Positions 1 through 9,397 are shown, counted from the first letter of the stretch. The stretch is DNA of 40,173 nucleotides from Thauera phenolivorans (GCF_001696715.1 NZ_MBFM01000004.1:385222-425394), one strand, 5' to 3'. The notes: generated by a model not told the origin, from the sequence alone. Translations and numbers: made by a program.

Positions 1-509
1 GCATCGCACCGATCGAGGTCGAGGACGACGCCATCACCGAGCAGGATTCGGCGATCGAGCTGGCCAACATCATGCTGAGTTTCGGCCGCGTGCAGGGCGC
101 GGCGGACACCCTCGCCGAGTTCATCCACCGCCACCCGAAGCAGGCGGTGACCCCCTGGCTGAAGCTGCTCGAGGTGTATCGCGCCGCAGGCATGCGCGCG
201 GAGTTCGAGGAGCTGACCCGCCGCCTGCACCAGACCTTCAACGTCCGCGAGGTGGCGTGGGAAGACTACGCGCTGTCGCGCCTGTCGCCGATCTCGCTCG
301 AGGCCCTGCCTCACATCATGCGCCAGGTGGCGCGACTGTGGGGCACGCGGTCCTGCCAGGTCTACCTGCAGAGCCTGCTGCGCGACAACCGCGGCGGCAA
401 GCGCGAAGGACTGCCGCTCGCGGTGGTCGACGACATCCTGCTGCTCTCGGCCATGCTCGATCTCGATCTCGGCCCGCTGCCCCTGCCGGAGGAGCAGCCA
501 GAGGCCTGA
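1..509 (+). CDS. FimV-like TPR-type protein, C-terminal part (5' end outside window)
   Basis: The open frame runs in from the left edge, so the first ATG inside the window is not the start. About 168 residues are visible, ending at TGA 507-509. An opening helix of the type IELANIMLSFGR is followed by a segment with a PWLKLLEVYRAAGMR core. This is the style of the tetratricopeptide-like C-terminal half of FimV-type and related inner-membrane scaffold proteins. The last 80 residues are helical and hydrophobic-patterned and end in an acidic, proline-rich tail. The family call rests on recalled similarity of this helix pair. The exact gene cannot be named because the N-terminal LysM and membrane region lies outside the window. 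It is convergent with the Nif3 gene, with only 12 bases between them. Confidence 0.6.
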   Translation, partial: IAPIEVEDDAITEQDSAIELANIMLSFGRVQGAADTLAEFIHRHPKQAVTPWLKLLEVYRAAGMRAEFEELTRRLHQTFNVREVAWEDYALSRLSPISLEALPHIMRQVARLWGTRSCQVYLQSLLRDNRGGKREGLPLAVVDDILLLSAMLDLDLGPLPLPEEQPEA

Positions 510-521
510 GCCGGCGCCTGT

Positions 522-1271
522 TCAGACCGGATTGTCGAGGTCGACGAACTCGGCCTCGAGGCCGCACTCCCCCCGCAGGTGGTGCGCAAGCGCCAGGACG
601 CCGTAGCGCTCGGTCGCATGATGGCCGGCGGCGATGTAGGGCACGCCCGACTCGCGCGCCAGATGTACGGTGGGTTCCGAGATCTCGCCCGAGACGAAGA
701 GATCGGCGCCGGCGGCGATCGCCTGTTCGAAGTAGCCCTGGGCCGCACCGGTGCACCACGCCAGCCGGCGCACCCGGCGCCCGCCCTCCCCGACCAGCAT
801 CGGCTCGCGGCCGAGGCGGGCGGCGAGCGCCCGCATGAGCTGCTCCGCAGTCTCCCCTTTCGCGGCAGGGCGCCCGATCCAGCCGAGATCGAGATCGGCG
901 AAGCGGGCCTCCGCCTCCCAACCCATCAACTTGCCGAGTTGGGCGTTGTTGCCGAGCTCGGGGTGGACGTCGAGCGGCAGATGGTAGGCGAAAAGGCTGA
1001 TGTCGTTGGCGAGCAGGGCCCGCAGCCGGCGCTTGCGGATGCCGGTGATGCGGCCGTCCTCGCCGCGCCAGAAATAGCCGTGATGCACGAGAATCGCGTC
1101 ATGGCCGCCGCTCACCGCGTGGTCGACCAGCGCCTGGCTGGCGGTGACCCCGCACAGCACCCGCCTGACCTCCGCCCGTCCTTCCACTTGCAGGCCGTTT
1201 GGGCAATAATCCTTGAGCCGCGCGGGGTCGAGGAGGTTATCCAGATGGGATTGCAGCTCGATCAGGTGCAT
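522..1271 (-). CDS. Nif3-like dinuclear metal centre hexameric protein (YbgI family)
   Basis: A 249-residue protein of the NIF3/YbgI family, which forms toroidal hexamers with a two-metal site and has no settled reaction. Family hallmarks are the N-terminal CPNGLQVEG segment, the HDAILVHHGYFWRGE stretch with two adjacent histidines for metal binding, the PLDVHPELGNN loop and the C-terminal AAGHHATERYGV motif. The start at 1271 is preferred over one eight codons upstream because AAAGGAGG lies just before it on the minus strand (1276-1283). It is divergent from the protease gene at 1357, so the 85 bases between them should hold both promoters. The family is well supported but the function is not. 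Confidence 0.92.
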   Translation of the reverse strand: MHLIELQSHLDNLLDPARLKDYCPNGLQVEGRAEVRRVLCGVTASQALVDHAVSGGHDAILVHHGYFWRGEDGRITGIRKRRLRALLANDISLFAYHLPLDVHPELGNNAQLGKLMGWEAEARFADLDLGWIGRPAAKGETAEQLMRALAARLGREPMLVGEGGRRVRRLAWCTGAAQGYFEQAIAAGADLFVSGEISEPTVHLARESGVPYIAAGHHATERYGVLALAHHLRGECGLEAEFVDLDNPV

Positions 1272-1356
1272 GCGGCCTCCTTTCCATTCAATCAAGTGCC
1301 GCGGCGCGCAGTCCTGCCAGCTAGCCAGCCACGCCGGGCGATCGGTCGGTAATTAT

Positions 1357-2517
1357 ATGCGCCGTCTGTGGCTCATCTTCGCTCAAGCCGTGACCGTCAG
1401 CGTCGCGATCCTGTTCGTTGTCAACACCCTCAGGCCGGAATGGCTGCGCGAGGGTGCGCCCGGCGCGGTGGTGGCGATCCTCGAAGCGCCGCCCGGACGC
1501 GATCCCGCCGGAAGCCCTGCCGCGGGCAGTTACGCCGGTGCCGCACGACGTTCGATGCCGGCGGTGGTGCACATCTTCACCACCAAGGCGATGCTCGGCC
1601 CGCGCCACCCCTTGGCCGACGACCCGGTGTTCAGACATTTCTTCGGCGACCCGAACGACCGGGACCAGCGCAGCGCCGGCCTCGGCTCCGGCGTCATCGT
1701 CAGCGCCGCCGGCTACGTCCTGACCAACAATCACGTCATCGAGGCCGCGGACGAGATCGAAGTGGCGCTCAACGACGGGCGCAAGTTCTCCGCGACCCTC
1801 GTCGGGCGCGACCCCGAGACCGACCTCGCGGTGCTGAAGATCAAAGCTGACGCCGAGCTGCCGGTGCTGGCCTTCGCCCAGGGCGAGACGGTGGAGGTCG
1901 GCGACGTCGTGCTCGCGATCGGCAACCCCTTCGGCGTCGGCCAGACGGTGACGATGGGCATCGTCTCCGCGCTCGGCCGCAGCCAGCTCGGCATCAACAC
2001 CTTCGAGAACTACATCCAGACCGACGCCGCGATCAATCCCGGCAACTCGGGTGGCGCCCTGGTCGACCAGGGCGGCAACCTGGTCGGCATCAACACCGCA
2101 ATCTACTCCCGCACCGGCGGCTCGCTCGGGATCGGCTTCGCCATTCCGGTGTCGATCGCGCGCAACGTGCTCGAGCAGATCGTCGCCCGTGGCGAGGTGG
2201 TACGGGGCTGGGTCGGGGTCGAGATCCAGGACATCACGCCCGAACTGGCGGAATCCTTCGGCCTCGGCGACACCCGCGGCGCGCTGATTGCGGGCGTGCT
2301 GCGCAACAGCCCTGCCGACCGCGGCGGCATCCGCCCGGGCGACGTACTGGTGGCAGTCGACGGCAAGACGGTACGCGACCCGAAGGAGATGCTCGATCTC
2401 GTCGCCGCCCTCCCCCCCGGCAAGCGCGCAGGTTTCCGCGTGCGCCGCAGCGGCGAGGAGGTCGACCTTGAAGTGGATGTAGGCCGGCGGCCCACGCCGG
2501 CGAATCGGCCGCGCTGA
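1357..2517 (+). CDS. Trypsin-like serine protease with one PDZ domain (DegS/DegQ/HtrA family)
   Basis: A 386-residue envelope protease. An N-terminal hydrophobic segment (about residues 4-23) anchors it in the inner membrane or acts as an uncleaved signal. The protease domain carries the full triad: His126 in TNNHVI, Asp156 in ETDLAVLKI and Ser231 in NPGNSGGAL. One PDZ domain follows (about residues 275-375), ending with a charged tail. A single PDZ and a membrane anchor fit DegS-type regulatory proteases better than DegP, which has two PDZs. Whether it cleaves an anti-sigma factor is not shown here. ATG 1357 is chosen because the hydrophobic anchor begins there; the longer frame upstream overlaps the divergent Nif3 gene. 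No good ribosome site is visible. It converges with tatC. Confidence 0.93.
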   Translation: MRRLWLIFAQAVTVSVAILFVVNTLRPEWLREGAPGAVVAILEAPPGRDPAGSPAAGSYAGAARRSMPAVVHIFTTKAMLGPRHPLADDPVFRHFFGDPNDRDQRSAGLGSGVIVSAAGYVLTNNHVIEAADEIEVALNDGRKFSATLVGRDPETDLAVLKIKADAELPVLAFAQGETVEVGDVVLAIGNPFGVGQTVTMGIVSALGRSQLGINTFENYIQTDAAINPGNSGGALVDQGGNLVGINTAIYSRTGGSLGIGFAIPVSIARNVLEQIVARGEVVRGWVGVEIQDITPELAESFGLGDTRGALIAGVLRNSPADRGGIRPGDVLVAVDGKTVRDPKEMLDLVAALPPGKRAGFRVRRSGEEVDLEVDVGRRPTPANRPR

Positions 2518-2530
2518 GGAAATCGGCGCG

Positions 2531-2555
2531 CGGGGCGGACGCCGTCCCCGCCCGC
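2531..2555. terminator. GC-rich hairpin between convergent degS-like gene and tatC
   Basis: A GGGC-GGAC left arm pairs with GTCC and GCCC on the right, with a two-base bulge and a GCC loop, in the 45-base gap between two convergent genes. No T-run follows on either strand, so it may only protect 3' ends or act with Rho. This is visible in the sequence; the role is inferred. Confidence 0.3.
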
Positions 2556-2562
2556 GAAACGA

Positions 2563-3375
2563 TCAGCGGCCGTCGCGCTCGCCCGCCTCGATCCGATCGA
2601 GCTCGCGGTCCATGTCCTCGATCGAGGGCGGCACGTATTCCGCCCCGGCCGCCTCCGCCGCCGGTTTGCCGATCATGCGCGCGAGGAAGATGCCGAGTTC
2701 GTACAGCAGGCACATCGGTATTGCCAGCATCAGCTGGGAGATCACGTCGGGCGGAGTGACGATCGCCGCGATCACGAAGGCGCCGACGATGACGTAGGGC
2801 CTGATTTCCTTGAGCTTGGCGATGTCGACCACCCCCGCCTTGACCAGCAGGATGACCGCCACCGGCACCTCGAAGGTGATGCCGAAGGCGAGGAACATCG
2901 ACATCACGAAGCCGAGGTACTGCTCGATGTCAGGCGCAGGGACGATGCTCTTCGGCGCGAATTCGGCGATGAAGCTGAACACCATGCGGAACACGAAGAA
3001 GTAGCAGAACGCCATGCCGGCGATGAACAGCAGGGTGCTGCCCAGCACCAGCGGCAGCGCGAGGCGCTTCTCATGCGCGTAGAGACCGGGCGCGATGAAG
3101 GCCCAGGCCTGGTAGAGCACCCAGGGCAGCGCCAGCACGAAGGACACCAGCAGGGTGACCTTGACCGGCACGAAGAACGGGGTGACCACGCCGGTGGCGA
3201 TCATGTTCGTGCCTTCCGGCAGGGTGTCCATCATCGGCAGCGCGAGCAGGTCGTAGATATCCCCCGCCCAAGGCATCAGGCACACGAAGATGACCACGAT
3301 GACGACCAACGCCCGCATCAGGCGGTCGCGCAGTTCGATCAGGTGGGCGATGAAGGTTTCGTGCTGCTCGCTCAT
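2563..3375 (-). CDS. tatC: Sec-independent protein translocase TatC
   Basis: A 270-residue multi-spanning inner-membrane subunit of the twin-arginine translocase, which with TatB forms the receptor for folded Tat substrates. The N-terminal FIAHLIELRDRLMRAL stretch is the conserved cytoplasmic TatC signature just before the first membrane span. About six hydrophobic segments follow, and a cytoplasmic charged tail (about 25 residues, rich in D, E and R) ends the protein. The ATG overlaps the end of tatB by four bases (ATGA), so translation is probably coupled. It is the last gene of a tatA-tatB-tatC run that follows the histidine genes. Confidence 0.98.
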   Translation of the reverse strand: MSEQHETFIAHLIELRDRLMRALVVIVVIFVCLMPWAGDIYDLLALPMMDTLPEGTNMIATGVVTPFFVPVKVTLLVSFVLALPWVLYQAWAFIAPGLYAHEKRLALPLVLGSTLLFIAGMAFCYFFVFRMVFSFIAEFAPKSIVPAPDIEQYLGFVMSMFLAFGITFEVPVAVILLVKAGVVDIAKLKEIRPYVIVGAFVIAAIVTPPDVISQLMLAIPMCLLYELGIFLARMIGKPAAEAAGAEYVPPSIEDMDRELDRIEAGERDGR

Positions 3376-3809
3376 GGCTTGTCCGCCGGCACCGGCTGTT
3401 GGGAGGCGGCATTGCCGGCCGTCTGCGGCGGGGAGGCGGGCCCGGTCGCCTCGCCGGCGACCGGGCGCATCGTCGCGCTCGACTGCGGGGCGGCGGCCTG
3501 TTGCACGTCGCCCACCGTGGCGCGCATCTCCTGCTCCGCCTTGCGCAGACCGGACTCGGCATCGGAAACCTGGCCCTTCACCGAGGTTTCCAGTTCGCGC
3601 GCCTGTTGCTGCACCTGCTCCTGCAGCTTTTTCAGCTCGTCGAGCTGCATCTCGCGCTGGATGTCGGACTTCACGTCGGAGACGTAACGCTGCAACCGGC
3701 CGAGCAGGTGCCCGCCGGTGCGCGCGACTTTCGGCAGGCGCTCGGGGCCGACCACCACCAGCAGCACGACGCCGATGACGAGAAGTTCAGTAAAACCGAA
3801 ATCGAACAT
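3372..3809 (-). CDS. tatB: Sec-independent protein translocase TatB
   Basis: A 145-residue protein with the TatB layout: a short periplasmic MFDFGFTELL start, one transmembrane helix (about residues 5-21), the VVGPERLPKVAR hinge, a long amphipathic and coiled-coil region (about 35-95), and a low-complexity Pro/Ala/Gln tail. GPERLP rather than GTKKL at the hinge separates TatB from TatA. It works with TatC as the substrate receptor. It lies 133 bases downstream of tatA, and the gap holds a strong hairpin; it overlaps tatC by four bases. Confidence 0.97.
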   Translation of the reverse strand: MFDFGFTELLVIGVVLLVVVGPERLPKVARTGGHLLGRLQRYVSDVKSDIQREMQLDELKKLQEQVQQQARELETSVKGQVSDAESGLRKAEQEMRATVGDVQQAAAPQSSATMRPVAGEATGPASPPQTAGNAASQQPVPADKP

Positions 3810-3896
3810 GTTCCGTCGCCCGGGGGCGCTGCAGGAGTGAAAGGGAAAGCGTGGAAGCGATGACGGTCAAAGCCGGCATTTCGAGGACGCGAACGT

Positions 3897-3926
3897 GCCA
3901 CGGACGCCCGCCGGGGCAGCCGTGGC
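3897..3926 (-). promoter_or_regulatory. Two-tier hairpin between tatA and tatB
   Basis: GCCACGG (3897-3903) pairs perfectly with CCGTGGC (3920-3926). Inside it, GCCC (3906-3909) pairs with GGGC (3914-3917) around a GCCG loop. It starts 17 bases after the tatA stop on the transcribed strand and has no U-run. The structure is directly visible. A role in 3'-end protection of tatA mRNA, or in making TatA in excess of TatB, is inferred. Confidence 0.5.
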
Positions 3927-3942
3927 GCTCAGCGGAAATGCC

Positions 3943-4179
3943 TCAGGAACGGTTCTGGTCGGCCTTTTCCCGAGCCTCACCGTCGATCGTCTGTCCGCCG
4001 GAAATCTTCTGCTGCGATGCCGCGCTGTCAGCGGAGGCGTCAGCCTCCTTCATGCCGTCCTTGAAGCCCTTGACCGCGCCACCGAGGTCCGAGCCGATGT
4101 TGCGCAGCTTCTTGGTGCCGAACACCAGCAGGACGATGACCAGCACGATGAGCCAGTGCCAGATGCTGAATGAACCCAT
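3943..4179 (-). CDS. tatA: Sec-independent protein translocase TatA
   Basis: A 78-residue pore-forming subunit of the twin-arginine translocase. It has a short N-terminus, one membrane helix (about residues 6-20), the diagnostic [20 protein letters not shown] hinge and amphipathic helix, then an acidic, polar tail. Length and layout are normal for TatA/E. It follows the HIT gene by ten bases on the same strand and so probably continues the histidine transcript. A 133-base gap with a hairpin separates it from tatB. Confidence 0.97.
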   Translation of the reverse strand: MGSFSIWHWLIVLVIVLLVFGTKKLRNIGSDLGGAVKGFKDGMKEADASADSAASQQKISGGQTIDGEAREKADQNRS

Positions 4180-4189
4180 ACCGCTCTCC

Positions 4190-4537
4190 TCAATACTTCA
4201 ACATGGGCGGCAGGGGATTGGGCCCGCCCAAGATGTGAAGGTGCAGATGATACACTTCCTGCAACCCGATCCGTCCGGTGTTGACAATGGTTCTGAACCC
4301 ATTTTCGCAGCCTTGTTCCCGCGCGATCTGCGCGGCGGCCACCATCAGCCGGCCCATCGCGGCTTCGTGCCTCGGCTCGAGTTCGGCCATCGAGCCGACG
4401 TGCTCCTTCGGCACCACCAGGATGTGAACCGGCGCTACCGGCGAGATGTCGTGGAAGGCGAGAACATGCTCGTCCTCATAGACCTTCCTCGCCGGAATCT
4501 CGCCGCGAACGATGCGGCAGAACAGGCAGTCGCTCAT
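4190..4537 (-). CDS. HIT-family nucleotide hydrolase/transferase (HinT type)
   Basis: A 115-residue histidine-triad protein. The N-terminal [19 protein letters not shown] segment is typical of HinT-like purine nucleoside phosphoramidases, and the active site HLHLHILGG (HxHxHxx) is near the C-terminus. These enzymes hydrolyse adenosine phosphoramidates and related nucleotides in the cytoplasm. ATG 4537 gives the standard family length; the longer reading frame runs into hisE. It sits between hisE (11-base gap) and tatA (10-base gap), a placement common in betaproteobacterial his clusters. Confidence 0.95.
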   Translation of the reverse strand: MSDCLFCRIVRGEIPARKVYEDEHVLAFHDISPVAPVHILVVPKEHVGSMAELEPRHEAAMGRLMVAAAQIAREQGCENGFRTIVNTGRIGLQEVYHLHLHILGGPNPLPPMLKY

Positions 4538-4548
4538 CGCGGCCTCGC

Positions 4549-4875
4549 TCAACCGTTGATGCGCGAACGCTTTTCGTCGATGCCGGAGATTCCCTCGCGG
4601 CGGCGAAACTCGACCAGCACATCGTCGGCCGACAGGCCGAAGTGGCCGAGCAGCACCAGCGAGTGGAACCACAGGTCGGTCACTTCGCGCACCAGATGGA
4701 GCTGATTGCCGTCCTTGGCCGCCATGATCGTCTCCGCGGCCTCTTCGGCCACCTTCTTGCAGATCGCGTCGGTGCCCTTGGCATAGAGGCTGGACACATA
4801 GGAGGACTCGGGACTGGCCTGCTTGCGGTCTACCAGGGTCTCCGAAACCCGGCGCAGCACTTCATGATCGATCAC
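4549..4875 (-). CDS. hisE: Phosphoribosyl-ATP pyrophosphatase HisE
   Basis: A 108-residue enzyme that removes pyrophosphate from phosphoribosyl-ATP, the second step of histidine synthesis. The all-alpha MazG-like fold shows its acidic metal-binding motif in [15 protein letters not shown] and the second part in [14 protein letters not shown]. It is encoded separately from HisI rather than fused as in enterobacteria. Its start overlaps the hisI stop by four bases. Confidence 0.96.
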   Translation of the reverse strand: MIDHEVLRRVSETLVDRKQASPESSYVSSLYAKGTDAICKKVAEEAAETIMAAKDGNQLHLVREVTDLWFHSLVLLGHFGLSADDVLVEFRRREGISGIDEKRSRING

Positions 4876-5267
4876 TTGTAAATCTCCTGCGGATCCTTCA
4901 GGACCGGATCGACCGCTTCCCAGCGACCGTCCGCGAAATACTTCCGGAAGAAGCAGCTGTGGCGCCCGGTGTGACAGGCGATGCCACCCAGCTGCTCCAC
5001 TTTCAGCAATACCACATCGTTGTCACAATCGATGCGGACGTCGAGCACTTTCTGCACATGGCCCGACTCCTCGCCCTTGTGCCAGAGCTTGCGCCGCGAG
5101 CGCGACCAATACACCGCCTCACCGATCTCGACGGTGCGCTGCAGCGCGTCGCGGTTCATCCAGGCGAACATCAGCACGTCGCCACTCGACGCCTCCTGGG
5201 CGATGACCGGCACCAGCCCCTGGTCGTCCCAGCGGACTTCGTTCAGCCAGCGGTTGTTCGCGCTCAC
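4872..5267 (-). CDS. hisI: Phosphoribosyl-AMP cyclohydrolase HisI
   Basis: A 131-residue zinc enzyme that opens the adenine ring of phosphoribosyl-AMP (histidine pathway step 3). Motifs are MLMFAWM-type (here [11 protein letters not shown]), [17 protein letters not shown], the metal-binding DCDND and the cysteine/histidine cluster [15 protein letters not shown]. The start is a GTG at 5267 that overlaps the hisF stop in a GTGA tetranucleotide. The reading frame stays open much further upstream but that part is antisense-like sequence inside hisF. Confidence 0.95.
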   Translation of the reverse strand: MSANNRWLNEVRWDDQGLVPVIAQEASSGDVLMFAWMNRDALQRTVEIGEAVYWSRSRRKLWHKGEESGHVQKVLDVRIDCDNDVVLLKVEQLGGIACHTGRHSCFFRKYFADGRWEAVDPVLKDPQEIYK

Positions 5268-6022
5268 AGCCTGACCTCGATGCCGTGCGCGCGCATCAGT
5301 TCCTTCGCCTCGCGCACCGTATGTTCGCCGAAATGGAAGATGCTCGCCGCCAGCACCGCGTCGGCGCCGCCCAGCGTGACACCCTCGACCAGATGCTCGA
5401 GCTTGCCGACCCCGCCGCTGGCGATCACCGGGACATTGACCGCATCGGACACCGCACGCGTGAGCGCGAGGTCGAAGCCGACCCGGGTACCGTCTCGGTC
5501 CATGCTGGTGAGCAGCAGCTCGCCGGCACCGAGCGCCTCGACCCGTTTCGCCCAGTCGATCGCGTCCAGCCCGGTGTTGTGGCGCCCGCCGCGAGTGAAC
5601 ACCTCCCACTTGCCCGGCGCGGTCTGCTTGGCGTCGATCGCCACCACGATGCACTGGCTGCCGACCTTGTCGGCGGCCTCACGCACGAGTTCCGGATCGG
5701 TCACCGCCGCGGTGTTGATGCTGACCTTGTCGGCGCCGGCGTTGAGCAGCCGACGCACGTCGTCGACGCTGCGGATGCCGCCGCCGACGGTGAGCGGGAT
5801 GAATACCTGTTCGGCCACCTGCTCGACGACGTGGAGGATGATGTCGCGCTCGTCCGAGCTGGCGGTGATGTCGAGGAAGGTCAGCTCGTCGGCGCCCTGC
5901 TCGTCGTAGCGGCGGGCGATCTCGACCGGATCGCCGGCATCGCGCAATTCGACGAAGTTGACGCCCTTGACGACGCGACCGGCATTGACGTCGAGGCAGG
6001 GGATGATGCGTTTGGCGAGCAT
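5264..6022 (-). CDS. hisF: Imidazole glycerol phosphate synthase subunit HisF
   Basis: A 252-residue (beta/alpha)8 barrel that uses ammonia from HisH to form imidazole glycerol phosphate and AICAR. The catalytic aspartate lies in the opening strand [15 protein letters not shown]. The second, in VVAIDAKQ, and the phosphate-binding SGGVG and FHFGEHT loops are present. The ATG overlaps the hisA stop by one base (TGATG), so the two are translationally coupled. Full length. Confidence 0.98.
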   Translation of the reverse strand: MLAKRIIPCLDVNAGRVVKGVNFVELRDAGDPVEIARRYDEQGADELTFLDITASSDERDIILHVVEQVAEQVFIPLTVGGGIRSVDDVRRLLNAGADKVSINTAAVTDPELVREAADKVGSQCIVVAIDAKQTAPGKWEVFTRGGRHNTGLDAIDWAKRVEALGAGELLLTSMDRDGTRVGFDLALTRAVSDAVNVPVIASGGVGKLEHLVEGVTLGGADAVLAASIFHFGEHTVREAKELMRAHGIEVRL

Positions 6023-6771
6023 CAGCCGGCCTGCCCGTTGAGTGCGTCGGCGCGCGCCTGGGCGGCGGCGAAGTCGAGCGTGCCCTCGTAGATCGCCCGT
6101 CCGGTGATCGCGCCGATCACCCCCTCGCCCTCGGCCGCGCACAAGGCGTCGATGTCGCGCAGGTCGGTGATGCCGCCGCTGGCGATCACCGGGATACGCA
6201 GCGCCTGCGCCAGCCGCACGGTGGCCTCGATGTTCACCCCCGACAGCATGCCGTCGCGGCCGATGTCGGTGTAGATCACCGACTCGACGCCATAGTCCTC
6301 GAACTTCTTCGCCAGATCGACGACGTCGTGGCCGGTGAGCTTGGACCAGCCGTCGACCGCCACCTTGCCGTCCTTGGCGTCGAGACCGACGATGATGTGC
6401 CCGGGGAAGGCGCTGCAGGCGTCGTGCAGGAAGCCCGGGTTCTTCACTGCCGCGGTGCCGATGATGATGTAGGTGATGCCGTTGTCGAGATAGTTCTCGA
6501 TGGTATCGAGATCGCGGATGCCGCCGCCGAGCTGGACCGGGATGTCCTCGCCCACCTCGTCGGTGATCGCGCGGATCGCCGCTCCATTCTTCGGCTTGCC
6601 GGCGAAGGCGCCGTTCAGGTCCACCAGGTGCAGGCGCCGTGCCCCCTGATCGATCCAGTGGCGCGCCATCGCGGCGGGCTCCTCCGAAAATACGGTGGCA
6701 TCGTCCATCTCGCCCTGTTTGAGGCGCACACAATGACCGTCCTTGAGATCGATGGCGGGAATCAGCAGCAT
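6022..6771 (-). CDS. hisA: ProFAR isomerase HisA
   Basis: A 249-residue (beta/alpha)8 barrel isomerase converting ProFAR to PRFAR, step 4 of histidine synthesis. Asp8 in [19 protein letters not shown] and the second acid in [11 protein letters not shown] form the catalytic pair; SGGI and [11 protein letters not shown] are phosphate loops. It lies 58 bases downstream of hisH and is joined to hisF by a one-base overlap. Confidence 0.98.
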   Translation of the reverse strand: MLLIPAIDLKDGHCVRLKQGEMDDATVFSEEPAAMARHWIDQGARRLHLVDLNGAFAGKPKNGAAIRAITDEVGEDIPVQLGGGIRDLDTIENYLDNGITYIIIGTAAVKNPGFLHDACSAFPGHIIVGLDAKDGKVAVDGWSKLTGHDVVDLAKKFEDYGVESVIYTDIGRDGMLSGVNIEATVRLAQALRIPVIASGGITDLRDIDALCAAEGEGVIGAITGRAIYEGTLDFAAAQARADALNGQAG

Positions 6772-6829
6772 ACCGGGTCCGGAATCACGTTTAGGAAAAA
6801 TCGGAGGAAAATCAATGAGAAGGCGGGAC

Positions 6830-7468
6830 TCAAGGGACCCAGCGGATGAAGTTGGAGAGCAGGCGCAGGCCGGCCTGGGCGCTCTTTTCGGGGTGGAACT
6901 GGGCCGCGAAGATATTAGCCCGTGCTACCGCACTGGTAAAGCGGACGCCGTAGTCGGTGTGCGCCGCGGCGAGCGCTGCGTCGGCGGGCACGACGTAATA
7001 GCTGTGCACGAAGTAGAAGCGCTCACCGTCCGGGATGCCGTCCCACAGCGGATGCGGGCCATCCTGCCAGACCTCGTTCCAGCCCATCTGCGGGATCTTC
7101 AGCCGGCTGCCGTCGGGTGCGCTCATGCGCGCCTGGGGGAAGCGGACCACCTTCCCCGGCAGGATGCCGAGGCCGGCGACGTCGCCCTCGGCGCTGTGCT
7201 CGAAGAGCATCTGCTGGCCGATGCAGATACCGAGGAAGGGTTTGCCTGCAGCGGCGTCCAGCACCGCGCCACGCAGGCCGCGGGCGTCGAGCTCGCGCAT
7301 GCAGTCGGGCATCGCGCCCTGGCCCGGGAACACGACGCGCTCGGCTGCGGCCACCCGCGCCGGCTCGGAGGTGATGAATACATCATGGCCGGGAGCGACG
7401 AACTCGATCGCCTTGGCGACCGAGCGCAGGTTGCCCATGCCGTAATCGATGATGGCCACGGTGGTCAT
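6830..7468 (-). CDS. hisH: Imidazole glycerol phosphate synthase glutaminase subunit HisH
   Basis: A 212-residue class I glutamine amidotransferase that feeds ammonia to HisF. The nucleophile cysteine is in [11 protein letters not shown], the oxyanion segment in [10 protein letters not shown], and the catalytic His-x-Glu in [12 protein letters not shown] 7468 opens the conserved [13 protein letters not shown] strand. An 85-base gap separates it from hisB. A weak -10-like element (TATAAC on the minus strand, near 7478) could support some internal initiation. Confidence 0.97.
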   Translation of the reverse strand: MTTVAIIDYGMGNLRSVAKAIEFVAPGHDVFITSEPARVAAAERVVFPGQGAMPDCMRELDARGLRGAVLDAAAGKPFLGICIGQQMLFEHSAEGDVAGLGILPGKVVRFPQARMSAPDGSRLKIPQMGWNEVWQDGPHPLWDGIPDGERFYFVHSYYVVPADAALAAAHTDYGVRFTSAVARANIFAAQFHPEKSAQAGLRLLSNFIRWVP

Positions 7469-7553
7469 CGCGGAAGTGCTCGCAGTTATAAGGGTCGAAT
7501 TCGGAGAATGGAGGCAGGAACGCGCGCCGCCGATCAGCCTCGCCGCCGCGGAA

Positions 7554-8141
7554 TCAGAGCGCGCCCTTGGTCGAGGGGATGACCCCGGCGGCGCGCTCGT
7601 CGCGCTCGGCGGCCATGCGCAGCGCCCGCCCGAAGGCCTTGAAGATGGTCTCGCACTGGTGGTGCGCGTTGTCCCCGCGCAGGTTGTCGATGTGCAGCGT
7701 GACGCCCGCGTGATTGACGAAGCCCTGGAAGAACTCGCGCGCAAGGTCGACGTCGAAGTTGCCGATCCGCGCCCGGGTGAAATTCACGAAGTAGTGCAGC
7801 CCCGGACGGCCGGAAAAGTCGACCACCACCCGGCTCAGCGCCTCGTCGAGCGGCACGTAGGAGTGACCGTAGCGTCGCACGCCCTTCTTGTCACCGAGCG
7901 CCTCGGCGAACGCCTGACCGATCGCGATGCCGACGTCCTCGACGGTATGGTGGTCGTCGATATGGGTGTCACCCTCGCAGCGAACATCGATGTCGATCAG
8001 GCCATGACGGACGATCTGATCGAGCATGTGATCGAGGAAGGGCACGCCGGTGGCGAGATTGCCCTTGCCCGTGCCGTCTAGATCGATGCGCACTGCGATG
8101 CGGGTTTCGAGGGTGTTACGGGTGACGTCGGCTTGCCGCAT
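7554..8141 (-). CDS. hisB: Imidazoleglycerol-phosphate dehydratase HisB (monofunctional)
   Basis: A 195-residue manganese enzyme dehydrating imidazole glycerol phosphate (step 6). Both metal-binding motifs are present: [14 protein letters not shown] in the middle and [13 protein letters not shown] near the end, with the repeat-like [10 protein letters not shown] segment. It lacks the histidinol-phosphatase half found in enterobacterial HisB. The gene is divergent from hisC across 166 bases, so it needs its own promoter here instead of readthrough from hisD. Confidence 0.97.
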   Translation of the reverse strand: MRQADVTRNTLETRIAVRIDLDGTGKGNLATGVPFLDHMLDQIVRHGLIDIDVRCEGDTHIDDHHTVEDVGIAIGQAFAEALGDKKGVRRYGHSYVPLDEALSRVVVDFSGRPGLHYFVNFTRARIGNFDVDLAREFFQGFVNHAGVTLHIDNLRGDNAHHQCETIFKAFGRALRMAAERDERAAGVIPSTKGAL

Positions 8142-8307
8142 GACTGGGGGAGTGCTCCGGAAATCAGGAAAATCCTGGCCATGATACCATCGCCCGGCTA
8201 TCCGGCTGCATCATGTAGCCGACAGCGCGGATCGCGGTCGCCCGGGACCCGCGCGGCGCTCCGCCCCCTCCCCACGCCGCACTTCGAACCCGATTGCAGA
8301 CAAACAC

Positions 8308-9381
8308 ATGAGCCGCTATTGGAGCGCCATCGTCGCCGGCCTCACCCCCTACGTGCCCGGCGAACAGCCCAAGCTCGACAACCTCGTCAAGCTCAACACC
8401 AACGAACACCCCTACGGCCCTTCGCCGAAGGCGCTCGAGGCGATCCGCGCCGCCACCGGCGACGCGCTGCGCCTCTATCCCGACCCCAACGCCGACGCCC
8501 TGAAGGCGGCGCTGTCTGAGCGGCACCGCGTCACTCCGCGCCAGATCTTCGTCGGCAACGGCTCGGACGAGGTGCTCGCCCACACCTTCCTCGCCCTGCT
8601 CAAGCACGAGCGCGCGCTGTGGTTCCCCGACATCAGCTACAGCTTCTATCCGGTGTATTGCGGCCTGTACGGCATCGATCATCGCGCCGTGCCGCTCGCC
8701 GAAGACTTCTCGATCCGGGTCGAGGATTACCTGCCGACGGGTGGGGATCGGGCCGGCGCGATCATCTTTCCCAACCCGAACGCCCCCACCGGCCGCGCAA
8801 TGACGCTGACCGAGGTCGATCGCATCGTCGCCGGGAATCCCGAGGCGGTGGTGGTGGTCGACGAGGCCTACGTCGACTTCGGCGCCGAGAGCGCGCTCGC
8901 CCTGGTCGACCGCTACCCCAACCTGCTGGTGGTGCACACCTTCTCGAAGAGCCGCTCGCTCGCCGGCCTGCGGGTGGGCTACGCGATCGGCCACGCCGAC
9001 CTGATCGAGGCACTGGAGCGGGTGAAGAACAGCTTCAACTCCTATCCGCTCGATCGCCTGGCGATCGCCGGCGCGGTCGCCTCGGTCGAGGACGAGGACC
9101 ACTTCCAGGAAAGCTGCCGCAGGGTGATCGCCACGCGCGAAAAGCTGGTGGCCGACATCCAGGCACTCGGCCTGGAGGTCCTGCCCTCAGCCGCCAACTT
9201 CATCTTCGCTCGCCACCCCGAGCGGGATGGCGCCGAGTTGAGCGCCGAATTGCGCAAGCGCGCGATCATCGTGCGCCATTTCGCCAGGCCGCGCATCGCC
9301 CAGTTCCTTCGCATCACGGTGGGTACCGACGAACAGTGCGCAATCCTGGTCAAGGCGCTGACCGAAATCCTCGGTCGCTGA
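8308..9381 (+). CDS. hisC: Histidinol-phosphate aminotransferase HisC
   Basis: A 357-residue fold-type I PLP enzyme making histidinol phosphate from imidazole acetol phosphate and glutamate. Landmarks are [12 protein letters not shown] near the start, GNGSDEVL for phosphate binding, [16 protein letters not shown], and the PLP lysine Lys214 in [16 protein letters not shown]. No clear ribosome site precedes the ATG. It occupies the expected slot between hisD and hisB but is on the opposite strand from every other his gene here, so it must be expressed separately from the rest of the cluster. Confidence 0.97.
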   Translation: MSRYWSAIVAGLTPYVPGEQPKLDNLVKLNTNEHPYGPSPKALEAIRAATGDALRLYPDPNADALKAALSERHRVTPRQIFVGNGSDEVLAHTFLALLKHERALWFPDISYSFYPVYCGLYGIDHRAVPLAEDFSIRVEDYLPTGGDRAGAIIFPNPNAPTGRAMTLTEVDRIVAGNPEAVVVVDEAYVDFGAESALALVDRYPNLLVVHTFSKSRSLAGLRVGYAIGHADLIEALERVKNSFNSYPLDRLAIAGAVASVEDEDHFQESCRRVIATREKLVADIQALGLEVLPSAANFIFARHPERDGAELSAELRKRAIIVRHFARPRIAQFLRITVGTDEQCAILVKALTEILGR

Positions 9382-9382
9382 C

Positions 9383-9397
9383 CGGTCGTTCCGACCG
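9383..9397 (+). terminator. Small hairpin just after hisC
   Basis: CGGTCG (9383-9388) and CGACCG (9392-9397) flank a TTC loop two bases after the hisC stop. No T-run follows, so it is at best a weak or Rho-assisted end in the 95-base gap between convergent hisC and hisD. Confidence 0.3.

Noticed and set aside
257-838. Long open frames antisense or out of frame across nearly every gene (for example 257-838, 5285-6091, 9510-11024, 12113-13345, 18258-19319, 27809-29161)
   Set aside because: They are shadows caused by high GC in third positions. They have arginine/proline/histidine-rich composition, no ribosome sites and no recognisable domains, and each lies over a well-supported gene.
1213-1356. 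An earlier start for the DegS-like protease
   Set aside because: It would overlap the Nif3 gene start and put 48 polar residues before the membrane anchor.
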